Assembly: GCA_964603725.1 (NCBI GenBank)
Contig: CAZRWW010000016.1
Coordinates: forward strand, 1-64,000
Direction: 5' to 3'
Length of the DNA stretch: 64,000 nt
Source of the DNA: CAZDKK01 sp964603725
GTDB lineage: Bacteria > Eisenbacteria > RBG-16-71-46 > CAIMUX01 > WJJG01
A program made the translations under genes and the position numbers. Positions 51,023 to 59,799 of this stretch are shown one piece after another (within the stretch, counting starts at the first letter, position 1; each line of letters starts with the position of its first letter). Under the pieces are notes generated by a model, which ran no database searches, was not told the DNA's origin, and saw only the letters and a program-made list of their open reading frames with translations.

Positions 51023-53218
51023 ATGAGAGCCTCCCTGCGTGTCCTCTGCCTATCACTGCTCAGCGTGTTGCCTTTTGCCGAAGGCCTGTCTGCGGAGTGC
51101 ATCTTCTACGGCGACTACATCCACCGGGTGGGCCACACGGCAACGTCGGGCTACGCCCAGAGCGTGGCGCTCTCGGGCCGCTTTGCCTACGTCGCGAACC
51201 AGAACCCCGGGAGCATGGCGGTCGTCGACGTTACCGATCCCGAGAATCCAAGCCTCGCGGGCAGCGTGAGCATCTCCGATGCCGAGGGCGTGGCCGTCTT
51301 CGAGACCCACGCCTATGTCGTCGGGGCCCAGGGGCTCACGGTGGTCGACGTCGCCGACCCGTGGCTGCCCCGCATCGCAGGGGCCATGGCCACGCCGGAA
51401 GCCGCCCACGGTGTAGCCATCCGCCCGCCAGGCGGGGGCATGGGTCATTCGGGCGCCCTTGCCTGCGTGTCGGCCGGCACAGCCGGCCTGCTGGTGGTGG
51501 ACATCGGGGACCCGTCGACCCCACAGCTCCTCGGGAGCATCCAATTGGGAGATGACGCCCGCAGCGCGGCAGTCCAAGGTGCTTGCGCCTACGTCGCAGC
51601 CGGCACGTCGGGCCTGAAAGTGGTCGACATCACGGATCCCTGGAAGCCGCGGGTCATCGGTTGCGTGGGAGTGGGAACGCGGACGATCGACGTTGCCATC
51701 CAGGGCACATACGCGTACGTAACGGCCAATGGCGTCGGGCTGCAGATTGTGGACATCACGGATCCGACGAACCCGCGCTGTCTCGGCAGCGTCTCCGTCA
51801 CCGGCAGGATAGGACTGGCCGTCTATTGGACGCACGCCTTCGTTGCCTGCGAATATGGGGGTTTGATCGTGGTCGATGTCTCGGACCCGCTGCATCCGCG
51901 GGTGGTCGGCAGCGATGGAAATCACGGGGGTCGCGCCCTGGACGTGGCCGTCTCGCCTTCCTGCGCCTACGTGGCGAACAACTGGGCCGGACTCGAGGTG
52001 ATCGACATCAAGTACCCCGAGAGCCCGGTGGGCTTGTACTTCTGGGACCTCAACGTCTGCGGCGTCGCCGTGCAGGGCGCGTGGGCCTGCTTGGTGGGCT
52101 ACCCGGCGTACAGCGGATTGAGCGGGATCAAGATGGTCGACATCTCCGACCGTCGCAATCCGCTGGCCGTGGGCAATGGATGGTTGCCGGGCGAGCCCAG
52201 CGACGTGGTCATGTCGGGGGCATATGCCTACGCTGCCGTGGGCGAGGTTGGCCTCGAGGTGTGTGATGTTTCGATTCCATCGAACCCGCGACCCGTGGGA
52301 GTCGTCGACACGCCCGACGAGGCTCTGCAGCTTGCCCTTTCCTGGCCGTATGTCTTTGTCGCCGACGATGCGTCCGGCCTCCAGGTGATCGACGTGTCAG
52401 ATCCGCGTCACCCGGTGATCGTGGGCTCGGTGGACCCTCCGGGAAATGCGGTCGGCGTCACGCTATCGGGGGACTATGCCTACGTCGCAGCCATGTACGG
52501 AGGGCTGCAGGTGATCGACATCTCCGATCCCTCGAGTCCTTTCGTCTCAGGGAGCGCCCTCACGCCGGGACCTGCTCGCGACGTAGCGATTGCCGGGTCG
52601 TATGCGTATGTCGCCGCCGACAACGCGGGCCTCACGGTCCTGGATGTGTCCGACCCCGGCAGTCCTCAGGTGGTGTGCAGTCTGGGCCTGGGGGCGTGGG
52701 GCCGTGCAGTCGCCACGGCCGGGACCTACGCCTACGTGGCCGCTGGCGGGCTCAAGCTGATCGACATCACCGTCCCCCAGACGCCGAAACTCGTGGCCAC
52801 CATTCATGTGGAAACCCCCAAGTGTGTAGTGGTGCCGCATGCCGACATCTTCCTGGCCCAGGTGCAGAATGGGTTTGCGATCCTGCTGAATCGATGTCCA
52901 TACCAGGAGATTACGGGAGTGGCAGATGGTCCGTGCGCCGATCCCGCACTGGACTTCCGCGTCATGCCGAATCCTGTGCGGGATTCGGCCTGGCTGCACC
53001 TCTCGCTGCAGAGCGCAGGGCGCGTGAACGTCACCCTCTTCGATGTCGCCGGCCGCCAGGTGCGGAGTCTCGACGGCGGGACATGGAGCCGAGGTGGTCA
53101 CGACATAACGTGGGACGGACGAGACGAAGCAGGCCTCCGGATCGCACCGGGCATCTATCTGGCTCGGGCGACCACGCCCGCGGGGACTCGGACCGCTCGC
53201 ATCGTGATGCTGAGATAA
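51023..53218 (+). CDS. LVIVD-repeat beta-propeller surface protein
   Basis: A 731-residue exported protein. The ATG at 51023 follows GGAGGGAAAGG; a signal peptide ends near FAEGLSAEC. The body consists of some 13 LVIVD-type repeats (AYVAAGTSGLKVVDITDPWKP and similar), each ending 'VVDVTDPxxP'. LVIVD repeats are found in bacterial and archaeal cell-surface proteins of unknown function. The C-terminal 70 residues (VNVTLFDVAGRQVRSL to TARIVMLR) are the shared sorting-like domain. Confidence 0.9.
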   Translation: MRASLRVLCLSLLSVLPFAEGLSAECIFYGDYIHRVGHTATSGYAQSVALSGRFAYVANQNPGSMAVVDVTDPENPSLAGSVSISDAEGVAVFETHAYVVGAQGLTVVDVADPWLPRIAGAMATPEAAHGVAIRPPGGGMGHSGALACVSAGTAGLLVVDIGDPSTPQLLGSIQLGDDARSAAVQGACAYVAAGTSGLKVVDITDPWKPRVIGCVGVGTRTIDVAIQGTYAYVTANGVGLQIVDITDPTNPRCLGSVSVTGRIGLAVYWTHAFVACEYGGLIVVDVSDPLHPRVVGSDGNHGGRALDVAVSPSCAYVANNWAGLEVIDIKYPESPVGLYFWDLNVCGVAVQGAWACLVGYPAYSGLSGIKMVDISDRRNPLAVGNGWLPGEPSDVVMSGAYAYAAVGEVGLEVCDVSIPSNPRPVGVVDTPDEALQLALSWPYVFVADDASGLQVIDVSDPRHPVIVGSVDPPGNAVGVTLSGDYAYVAAMYGGLQVIDISDPSSPFVSGSALTPGPARDVAIAGSYAYVAADNAGLTVLDVSDPGSPQVVCSLGLGAWGRAVATAGTYAYVAAGGLKLIDITVPQTPKLVATIHVETPKCVVVPHADIFLAQVQNGFAILLNRCPYQEITGVADGPCADPALDFRVMPNPVRDSAWLHLSLQSAGRVNVTLFDVAGRQVRSLDGGTWSRGGHDITWDGRDEAGLRIAPGIYLARATTPAGTRTARIVMLR

Positions 53219-53312
53219 GGCGGCGGAGTGCGGACTCGCCCCGCCTGCGCCTCCGGCGACCCCCGTCGCGCAGGACTGGCCGCCCCGCTCTGGGGTCTCG
53301 CCGCACCGCGCT

Positions 53313-53357
53313 ACGCTGGTCTGCCAGCCGATTCTGGAGTGGATCGAAGCGCACTGA
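53313..53357 (+). pseudogene. Remnant of a second hydrolase-like gene end
   Basis: Fifteen codons, TLVCQPILEWIEAH then TGA, match the C-terminus of the hydrolase at 46105-46149 (TLVWQPILEWIEAH). The upstream part does not continue the match, so only the tail survives. It lies between convergent genes (53219-53480). Confidence 0.75.
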
Positions 53358-53402
53358 AAGCCGCTGCTCGGCACGGTCTTGATCGGGCTTGGGGCTGAGG
53401 AT

Positions 53403-53438
53403 GGGGCTGGGGCTGGGGCTGGGAATCGCCCCAGCCCC
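53403..53438 (+). terminator. G-rich hairpin and G-quadruplex motif, second copy
   Basis: GGGGCTGGG (53415-53423) pairs with CCCAGCCCC (53430-53438), and four G-tracts precede it. Compared with the first copy, two C-to-T changes are matched by a G-to-A change in the partner strand, so the stem is kept. Confidence 0.6.
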
Positions 53439-53480
53439 AGCGCCCCGATCCTTGAGAGACCCGGCCAGCGTCCCGCAGAC

Positions 53481-54809
53481 CTACCGAACCATCACCAGGC
53501 GCGCTGAAGCGCTGCCGTGGACGCTGGATGCACGGAGCACATAGGCCCCCGCGGGGACCGCACGGCCGGCCGCGTCGCGTCCATCCCACAGGAGCCGATG
53601 CAGGCCCGGTGCGCGTTGCGCGTTAACGAGCTGGCGGATCTTGCGTCCCGAGGCATCGAATATGGCCAGCTCGACTGAGCCCGCCGCGGCGAGCGTGTAG
53701 GTCAGCTCAGCGCCGCCCAGCATCGGATTCGGGGGCGCGTGCAGGTGGATCCGTGGCCGCAGGGGCGCGTCACCAGCGGCGACGTCCGACCCCGCGGAGT
53801 GCATCTGCGCCTGGACCGCCACGACGTTCGTGTTCGACCCGTTGGCCTGGAAGACCGTCTCGATCGTGTTGTCGGTCAGGTCGATGACGTAGATCGGATG
53901 GCTCGTTGTGCCAACCACGCCGCCGCAGACGAAGGCAAGCTGGCGCGCGTCCAGGATGTCGACGTCCCGCGGGTCGGCCGTCGCGTCCAGGGGCAGGACC
54001 GTCACGCCCAGCGTCGCCGTGTCGATGATGTAGACGTTGTGGCTGTCTTCACACGTGACGACCAGCTTGCCGCCGTCGGCGGTGACGTCAATGCCCCAGG
54101 GATCATCGCCCACGGCAACGGTGCCGACCTGGGTCAGCGTGGCGCGGTCGATGATCCGCACCATGTCGGTCCCACGATCGGTGACATACACGACCTGCCC
54201 GTCCGGAGAGACGACGAGCTGCCAGAGGCTGCTGCCGACGTCGAGCTGGCGCAGGATGGCCGATCCGTCCGCGGCGATCTCGAACAGCGTGTTGTCGTAC
54301 CAGTCGACCAGGTAGAAGAGCCCGCTCACCGGATCGAGGGCGATGTTGCCGCCGTCGTAGCCCGTGGGGAGCTGCAGAGATCCAACGACTGTGTAGCTGC
54401 CGGTGTCGATGATCGTGACGTTCTCGGTGTCCCGGCAGCTCACCAGCGCGAGCGCGCCGTCGTTCGTGAAGGCGATCGAGGTCGGGTACTCCCCGGTGCC
54501 GATCCGGTGCGTGATCGTGTTCGTCGCCCGGTCGATGACCACGGCGCCGTCACCGACAGCGCCGACGAACCAAACCTCGGTGCCGTCGGGTGTGATCGTG
54601 GCGTCGTAGGGGTAATCCCCTTGGGGCAGGAGCGAGATGGACGGACCAGTGGCGTACGTGTCGAGGTCGAACGGACAGGCGCTGTCGGTGGTCGAGCAGC
54701 CGACCCAGCCGTCGTTCAGGCCGCGCTCGGCGGCGGCGGGCGACCACGCCCCGCAGGCCAGGAGCGCGACGGCGATGAGGAGCAGATGGACTCTTGTGAG
54801 ACGAGACAT
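53481..54809 (-). CDS. YncE-like beta-propeller surface protein with C-terminal sorting domain
   Basis: A 442-residue exported protein. The ATG at 54809 follows AAGGGGG. Signal peptide: about residues 1-27 (LLLIAVALLACGAWSPAAA). The body has YVTN/YncE-type blades such as PDGTEVWFVGAVGDGAVVID and DGGKLVVTCEDSHNVYIIDTAT. The last ~75 residues (VELAIFDASGRKIRQLVNA to SARLVMVR) belong to the shared sorting-like group. Function unknown; binding is more likely than catalysis. Confidence 0.88.
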   Translation of the reverse strand: MSRLTRVHLLLIAVALLACGAWSPAAAERGLNDGWVGCSTTDSACPFDLDTYATGPSISLLPQGDYPYDATITPDGTEVWFVGAVGDGAVVIDRATNTITHRIGTGEYPTSIAFTNDGALALVSCRDTENVTIIDTGSYTVVGSLQLPTGYDGGNIALDPVSGLFYLVDWYDNTLFEIAADGSAILRQLDVGSSLWQLVVSPDGQVVYVTDRGTDMVRIIDRATLTQVGTVAVGDDPWGIDVTADGGKLVVTCEDSHNVYIIDTATLGVTVLPLDATADPRDVDILDARQLAFVCGGVVGTTSHPIYVIDLTDNTIETVFQANGSNTNVVAVQAQMHSAGSDVAAGDAPLRPRIHLHAPPNPMLGGAELTYTLAAAGSVELAIFDASGRKIRQLVNAQRAPGLHRLLWDGRDAAGRAVPAGAYVLRASSVHGSASARLVMVR

Positions 54810-55276
54810 GGTGCGACCCCCTTGTGATGGGCAAGGAACGGTGCTTTGGTGGATGGCTCTATTGTCTCACAGGGTGGGGGCGCCGGGGCAGGGGGGGATT
54901 TCGCGCTTGATCGGCGTCGCGCGCGCGTGGCGCGATTCGCCCGGCGAGCGTACCCCGAACCGAAGGTGGCATCGAGCCCGGCTCGGCGCGGCGGGCAGCC
55001 TGCCAGCAGGCTGCACCAGAGAGGCGGCAGCGACCTTGTGATGGGGGGGCGCATCTGCATGGGGCGGACTTGCTCGCCCGCAGAGCAGCAGCGAATGACG
55101 TGCAACACTGCGCCAGGGCCGCACGCTGGCGGCGCCGTCGACTGCTCGCGCCCCTCGGCCGGGGCCTCGGGCAGGCCGGCTCACGCTTGACAGCGCAACG
55201 GGCCGCCAAGTACCCTAGGCGCCAGATCCGAAAGCACTTGTGCTGAGCTTCTGACCCGCGCCGAGAGGACCATCGG
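54810..55276. other. 467-bp divergent intergenic region
   Basis: Between the YncE-like gene and the second six-bladed propeller. Open frames here are chance products of the high GC. Aside from the promoter candidate at 55187, I see nothing specific. Confidence 0.6.
55187..55216 (+). promoter_or_regulatory. Candidate sigma-70-type promoter of the propeller gene
   Basis: A perfect TTGACA (55187-55192), an 18-bp spacer and TACCCT (55211-55216). The propeller ATG is 60 bp downstream, behind GAGAGGACC. Confidence 0.4.
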
Positions 55277-56608
55277 ATGGACGGACAAGCTGCCCCCAGG
55301 CTGTCCCGCCTTCTGCCTGTGCTATCCCCAATGCTGTTCCGGCTTGGTCTTGCGATTGCCGTGAGCCCGGCGCTAGTGGCTGCCGCTGCGACTGAGACGG
55401 AAGGCGCTTCCGGGCGCGAGTGGAAGGGCACGCGCGAGGTGCGCGACGGTGTTACCTACGTGTGGAATCCGGCCGAGCCTCTGGAGGGGACGGTCGAGTA
55501 CGAACTGCGGGAGCTGTGGCGGCTGGAGAGTGAGAGGGCGGATGGGACGGTGGTGTTTGGTGTGGTGGAGGACGTCGCAGAGGACACGGAAGGCAACGTC
55601 CTGGTGCTCGACTCGCAGCTCTGTCGTGTCCATCGGGTCAGTGCATCCGGGGCGTACTTGGGATCGATCGGCCGCGAAGGCGACGGGCCTGGGGAATTCC
55701 GGCATCCCTCCAGTGTCTTTGTGACCAACAACGGGCGGATCGGGGTGATCGATTCTCAAGTCGCGAGTGTCGTGTTCCTCGATTCCGCTGGAGAGCCCCA
55801 GGGAAAGTGGACTCTGAACATAGAAGAAACCAGCCAAGATGGATTGATCTCGATCCTCCCCCTGCGCAATGGATACGTCGCGCATGTGGTCTCTCGTAAC
55901 TTCACAAGGGAGCAGATGGAAACCGCATTCGCAGCGCACCTGTTCTCCCTGGAAGGCAGGCAAGAGCGGCAGATAGTGTCCAGGACACATGTGTTGGACC
56001 GGTCTCGGATGTATGACTACATCGAGGAAGAGGAGGATGCCCTCTGGATTCAGGATGCATCAATGAGCGGGCGAATCTTGATCTCCCTCAGCTTCAGAGA
56101 CTACCGACTGCATGTCTACGATGACGCTGGTGAACTTCAGATGGTCGTGGAGATGGACTACGAGTCACTCGGGCGTACGGCGGATGAGATCGCAGCCGAA
56201 CGCTCCTATCGTGAGGGGTCGCTCCGCGACTACCCCACCGCGGAAGTTCATGTGTCGCCCTTTCATCGAACGGTCGCGTCGGCCAAGCTACAGGACAATG
56301 GGGACATCCACGTGACATCGAGCCGAGGATGGAAGGAAGTCCGAGAAGGAGTCGTTGAGAAGGTCGATGTGTTCAACTCGGACGGTGTGCTTGTACGCCG
56401 GATCGTTGTCCTGGGCCGGGTTTTGCCGGAGAACGACATTGTTCTCCCTTTGGGCAATCGCCGAATCATTGCCCATGGCGGCGCGGGAGCCCAGATGGCC
56501 GCTGTAGGGGCGGGGGGACACGCCTTGACGGACGGCAGTCCCGCGAGCCACCCGTTCGTTGCCTGCTACGAGTTGGTCGCGGCAGGTTGCGGCCGCATGA
56601 ACAGGTAG
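55277..56608 (+). CDS. Secreted six-bladed beta-propeller protein, paralogue of 10734-12029
   Basis: A 443-residue exported protein. The ATG at 55277 has GAGAGG; the hydrophobic signal runs to about residue 38 (LAIAVSPALVAAAATE). The blade NVLVLDSQLCRVHRVSASGAYLGSIGREGDGPGEFRHP matches blade NVYVLDRQLSQVHVFGPDGS in the gene at 10734. It lacks the C-terminal sorting domain. Function unknown; likely periplasmic ligand binding. Confidence 0.83.
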   Translation: MDGQAAPRLSRLLPVLSPMLFRLGLAIAVSPALVAAAATETEGASGREWKGTREVRDGVTYVWNPAEPLEGTVEYELRELWRLESERADGTVVFGVVEDVAEDTEGNVLVLDSQLCRVHRVSASGAYLGSIGREGDGPGEFRHPSSVFVTNNGRIGVIDSQVASVVFLDSAGEPQGKWTLNIEETSQDGLISILPLRNGYVAHVVSRNFTREQMETAFAAHLFSLEGRQERQIVSRTHVLDRSRMYDYIEEEEDALWIQDASMSGRILISLSFRDYRLHVYDDAGELQMVVEMDYESLGRTADEIAAERSYREGSLRDYPTAEVHVSPFHRTVASAKLQDNGDIHVTSSRGWKEVREGVVEKVDVFNSDGVLVRRIVVLGRVLPENDIVLPLGNRRIIAHGGAGAQMAAVGAGGHALTDGSPASHPFVACYELVAAGCGRMNR

Positions 56609-56790
56609 ATGTGGCGCCGTAGCTGGCTGGGGGATCGGAAGCGGATGACTTCCGGATGCTTACAGACTGAGAAGTCGCGCAGCGGGGGTGGGAGACGTGA
56701 TGAGCGCGGCCCGGGGGCCGAAAGGCCCGACTTGGGGTAGAGACCGGGTCCTGGCCTGAGCGCCGCTCCGGTCCTTCGGCGGAGGAGAGG

Positions 56791-57096
56791 ATGATGCGCA
56801 TTCGAAATCTGATCTTTGGGGCGCTGGTCTGCGCGTGTATGGTGTTGCTCACCAGCAGTGTTGCTGAGGCCGCTCCCCAGAAGCACATAACGCCACCCCG
56901 TCCAGTTGCGGGTGTTCCCGATGAGCCACCGGAATCCAACCAGACTGCCATTCCTACAGACTGGCAGGATGTCCCCAACAACGGAGAGGCAGATCCGCAT
57001 TGGACACGGGAATCCGAAGCCAATCTGTGCATCGTCCTTCAGGACATGCTGCGAGTTAGGCAGGAGGAATCTCCCCGCGTGGACCCACGTGTGTAG
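56791..57096 (+). CDS. Small secreted protein of unknown function
   Basis: A 101-residue protein with a good ribosome site (GGAGGAGAGG) at tandem ATGs. A signal peptide (RNLIFGALVCACMVLLTSSVAEA) is followed by a Pro-rich mature part ending with DPRV. No homologous family is recognised. It ends 16 bp before the sigma-54 activator gene, so it may be co-transcribed with it. Confidence 0.6.
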   Translation: MMRIRNLIFGALVCACMVLLTSSVAEAAPQKHITPPRPVAGVPDEPPESNQTAIPTDWQDVPNNGEADPHWTRESEANLCIVLQDMLRVRQEESPRVDPRV

Positions 57097-57112
57097 ATCG
57101 AGCAAGAACACC

Positions 57113-59782
57113 ATGAGCAACGGTTCGGATAGTGCCACGCGCAATCAGCGACTTGCCTCCGTCAGTGAGGTGACGGAGCGAGCCCGGGTGTACTTGGCTG
57201 CCTGCGCCTGGCAATCTGCCCGGGGAATCCTTGAGCCGCTTGTTGCGCGCTTGAGGATTACTGACGCCAGTGACTTCTCAGCCGTCGAGCTCGTTTGCCT
57301 GAATCTCGCAGCCGGCTGGCGTCTCGGCCATGCTGATGTGTCCGGGTGGGACTACGAATTCATCCGGCGAGGGGCAGAGAATCTCGCTGTGTTGAGTATC
57401 GAAGCGCGAGGCCTCTGCCTTCATGTTCTCGCCCAGCATGAGGCAGACAAGGGCCGGTACGATCTCGCGGACCAGATGCTGGCCGAGACAGAACATCTGC
57501 CGCGAGGCGAGCTGTCAGGGTGGACGCATGCACGGCTGCTCTTGTTGAGAAGCAGGGTCAGGCTGCGGCAAGGGCGGCTGCAGGAGGCTGAAACGGCAGC
57601 TCTTGATGCGGCGCGGGTGGCCAGACGTGACGCGCTCAGTGGCATGGAGGGCGATGCCTACTACGCGCTCGCCATGATCGCGCGCGCCCGAGGCCAGCTA
57701 GCCGCTGCCAACGTCCTCTATGCGAGTGCCAGCCGCGCCTACTGGCAAGTCGGCGACCTGAACGGCTATGCCCGCCTCCTGCTGAACCGCGCCACCGTCC
57801 TCGTGCTCATGGGTCTTCTGGGTGAGTGTATTCGGTTGTGCGAAGAGGCCGCGCGCATGGGCACGGAGCTGGGCCGCCCCGCGACGACGCTCCGGGCCCA
57901 TCTCACCGGCGCCATCGCCGGGATTCGCCAGGGCCACCTGGCCCCCGCGCGGCGCGCGCTCCTGCGAACGGTCCGCGAGGCGCGCCGGGCAGGTCTGCGT
58001 CGCGAGGAAGCGCTGGCCTTGGAGTTCCTTGGGGAAGCGCACATCCTGGCGGGCCACCTGGCCAAGGCGCGGGTCGCGTTGCGCCTCGGGACAGCCCTGG
58101 CCACTCGATTGGCGCCGCAGGGCGATGTGGCGCTGGAGATCGGGGCTCGCGTGGCGTTGCTGGAGCTGGCGGAGGGCCGACTGGTCGCGGCGGCCCGATC
58201 GGCTCAGACGGCCGCGCAGCAAGCCCGCAGCAGCGGGGCGCGCATCGAGGAGGCGCAGGCGCTGAGGGTCTATGCTCTGGCGACAGTGCACGCGGGGCGC
58301 AAGGCCGATGCACGGCGGGCGTTCGAGAAGGCGCACGGGTTGTTCTTAGAAGCGGGGGAGCGTCTCGAGCGCCGGGTCATAGAGTCCTGGCTCGAGGTGC
58401 TCAGCCGGCCCGCGAGCGGTGGACATCTGCGAGGCGAGCAGGTGCGTCCCGCAGGTGGCACACCTGCAGCGAGCGATGCCGAAGCGCCCGAAGAAGCCCT
58501 CACCTTCTGGCTCAACCACCCCCTCCTCGGTCCCAACCCCTGGCTGCAACGCAAGCGGGAGCGGCGGACCAAACGCCCCCCGATGGAGCGCTTCAGATCC
58601 GACAAAGGCGGTCAGGCCGAGCTGGCGCCGGTGCATCCCCGCACCCGCGACTGGAACCGCGAGGGGACCTTCCTCCCGACAGCGCAGGCCGCGCCCGCAG
58701 GCCGCGCGGGCCTCTCGAAGCTCTGGACCGACCTGGGTCTCGTCACCCGGACGGCCGCGGTCATCGAGACCCTGCGCACGGCCGAGACCTACGCCACGGG
58801 TCGCATCCCGATCCTGATCCTCGGGGCGACGGGCACCGGCAAGGACCTGATCGCGCAGGGGCTGCACAGGCTCAGTGGTCAGCCAGGCCTGTACGTGCCG
58901 GTCAACTGCGCGGCCGCGCGCCGGGAGCTCTTCGTGGCCGAGCTGTTCGGCGCTCGCCGGGGTGCCTACACGGGCGCGGTCGAGGATCGTCGCGGGCTGG
59001 TGGAAGAAGCCGAACGCGGCACGCTCTTCTTCGACGAGATCGCCGACCTGGATGGCGAGGCGCAGGGCTACCTGCTGCGGTTCCTGGACTCCGGCGAGAT
59101 CCGTTCGCTGGGGGAGACGCGCAGCCGGCGGGTGGAGGCGCGGATCCTGGCGGCGACATGCCGCGACCTGGCGGCGCGCGTGAGCGCCGGCTTGTTCCGT
59201 GCGGACCTGTATGGGCGGTTGGCGGGGCTGGTGCTGAGGATCCCGCCGCTGAGCGAGCGTCCGGACGATTTCGGGCCGCTGGTCGAGATGCTCTGGGAAC
59301 GGGGCGGGGGTGAGGTGGAGACCCGGGCCGAGGTGTTCACGCCGCATGTGATCGCGGCACTGCGGGGGCGGACCTGGCCGGGGAACGTGCGGGAGCTGAA
59401 GCACGCGGTGGACCGGGCGATCCTGTTCGCGCGGGTGCACGGGGTGACGGCGGCGCGGGCCGATCTGCTGAAGGCGTCCGAGGGGCCGTCGCTCGATGCG
59501 CGGGGATGCGAGGAAGGTGCCACGTCTGGATGCGATGGAGGCGCCCCCCGGGGCGTTGCCCAGCGCACAGCCGGCCGCGAGCTGCCGCCTTCATTGCGCG
59601 CGGCGCAAGGCGACTGGGATGATGATCTGCTGAAGGACGCCCTCGAGGCCGCCCACGGGGTGATCCCCGAGGCGGCGCTGCTGCTGGGGGTCTCGCGGGC
59701 GCAAGCCTACCGGTTGTACAAGCGGCTGAAGTCGGAGGAGTCGAGGAAGACCGAGGATCCCGGTGAGGGCCAGATCACGTAG
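57113..59782 (+). CDS. Sigma-54-dependent activator with N-terminal TPR-like region
   Basis: An 889-residue regulator. The N-terminal ~450 residues are a chain of helical TPR-like repeats (for example GDAYYALAMIARARGQLAAANVLY), probably binding a protein or peptide signal. The AAA+ domain has Walker A GATGTGKD (571-578), the sigma-54 contact loop as GAYTGA (617-622; usually GAFTGA), Walker B GTLFFDEIADL and arginine-finger region FRADLYGRL. The C-terminal Fis-like HTH is LLKDALEAAHGVIPEAALLLGVSRAQAYRLYKRL. The chosen ATG is at 57113, with a weak ribosome site. It does not carry a receiver domain. Its targets are unknown. Confidence 0.9.
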   Translation: MSNGSDSATRNQRLASVSEVTERARVYLAACAWQSARGILEPLVARLRITDASDFSAVELVCLNLAAGWRLGHADVSGWDYEFIRRGAENLAVLSIEARGLCLHVLAQHEADKGRYDLADQMLAETEHLPRGELSGWTHARLLLLRSRVRLRQGRLQEAETAALDAARVARRDALSGMEGDAYYALAMIARARGQLAAANVLYASASRAYWQVGDLNGYARLLLNRATVLVLMGLLGECIRLCEEAARMGTELGRPATTLRAHLTGAIAGIRQGHLAPARRALLRTVREARRAGLRREEALALEFLGEAHILAGHLAKARVALRLGTALATRLAPQGDVALEIGARVALLELAEGRLVAAARSAQTAAQQARSSGARIEEAQALRVYALATVHAGRKADARRAFEKAHGLFLEAGERLERRVIESWLEVLSRPASGGHLRGEQVRPAGGTPAASDAEAPEEALTFWLNHPLLGPNPWLQRKRERRTKRPPMERFRSDKGGQAELAPVHPRTRDWNREGTFLPTAQAAPAGRAGLSKLWTDLGLVTRTAAVIETLRTAETYATGRIPILILGATGTGKDLIAQGLHRLSGQPGLYVPVNCAAARRELFVAELFGARRGAYTGAVEDRRGLVEEAERGTLFFDEIADLDGEAQGYLLRFLDSGEIRSLGETRSRRVEARILAATCRDLAARVSAGLFRADLYGRLAGLVLRIPPLSERPDDFGPLVEMLWERGGGEVETRAEVFTPHVIAALRGRTWPGNVRELKHAVDRAILFARVHGVTAARADLLKASEGPSLDARGCEEGATSGCDGGAPRGVAQRTAGRELPPSLRAAQGDWDDDLLKDALEAAHGVIPEAALLLGVSRAQAYRLYKRLKSEESRKTEDPGEGQIT

Positions 59783-59799
59783 TCGCGCGCCTCGCATTC

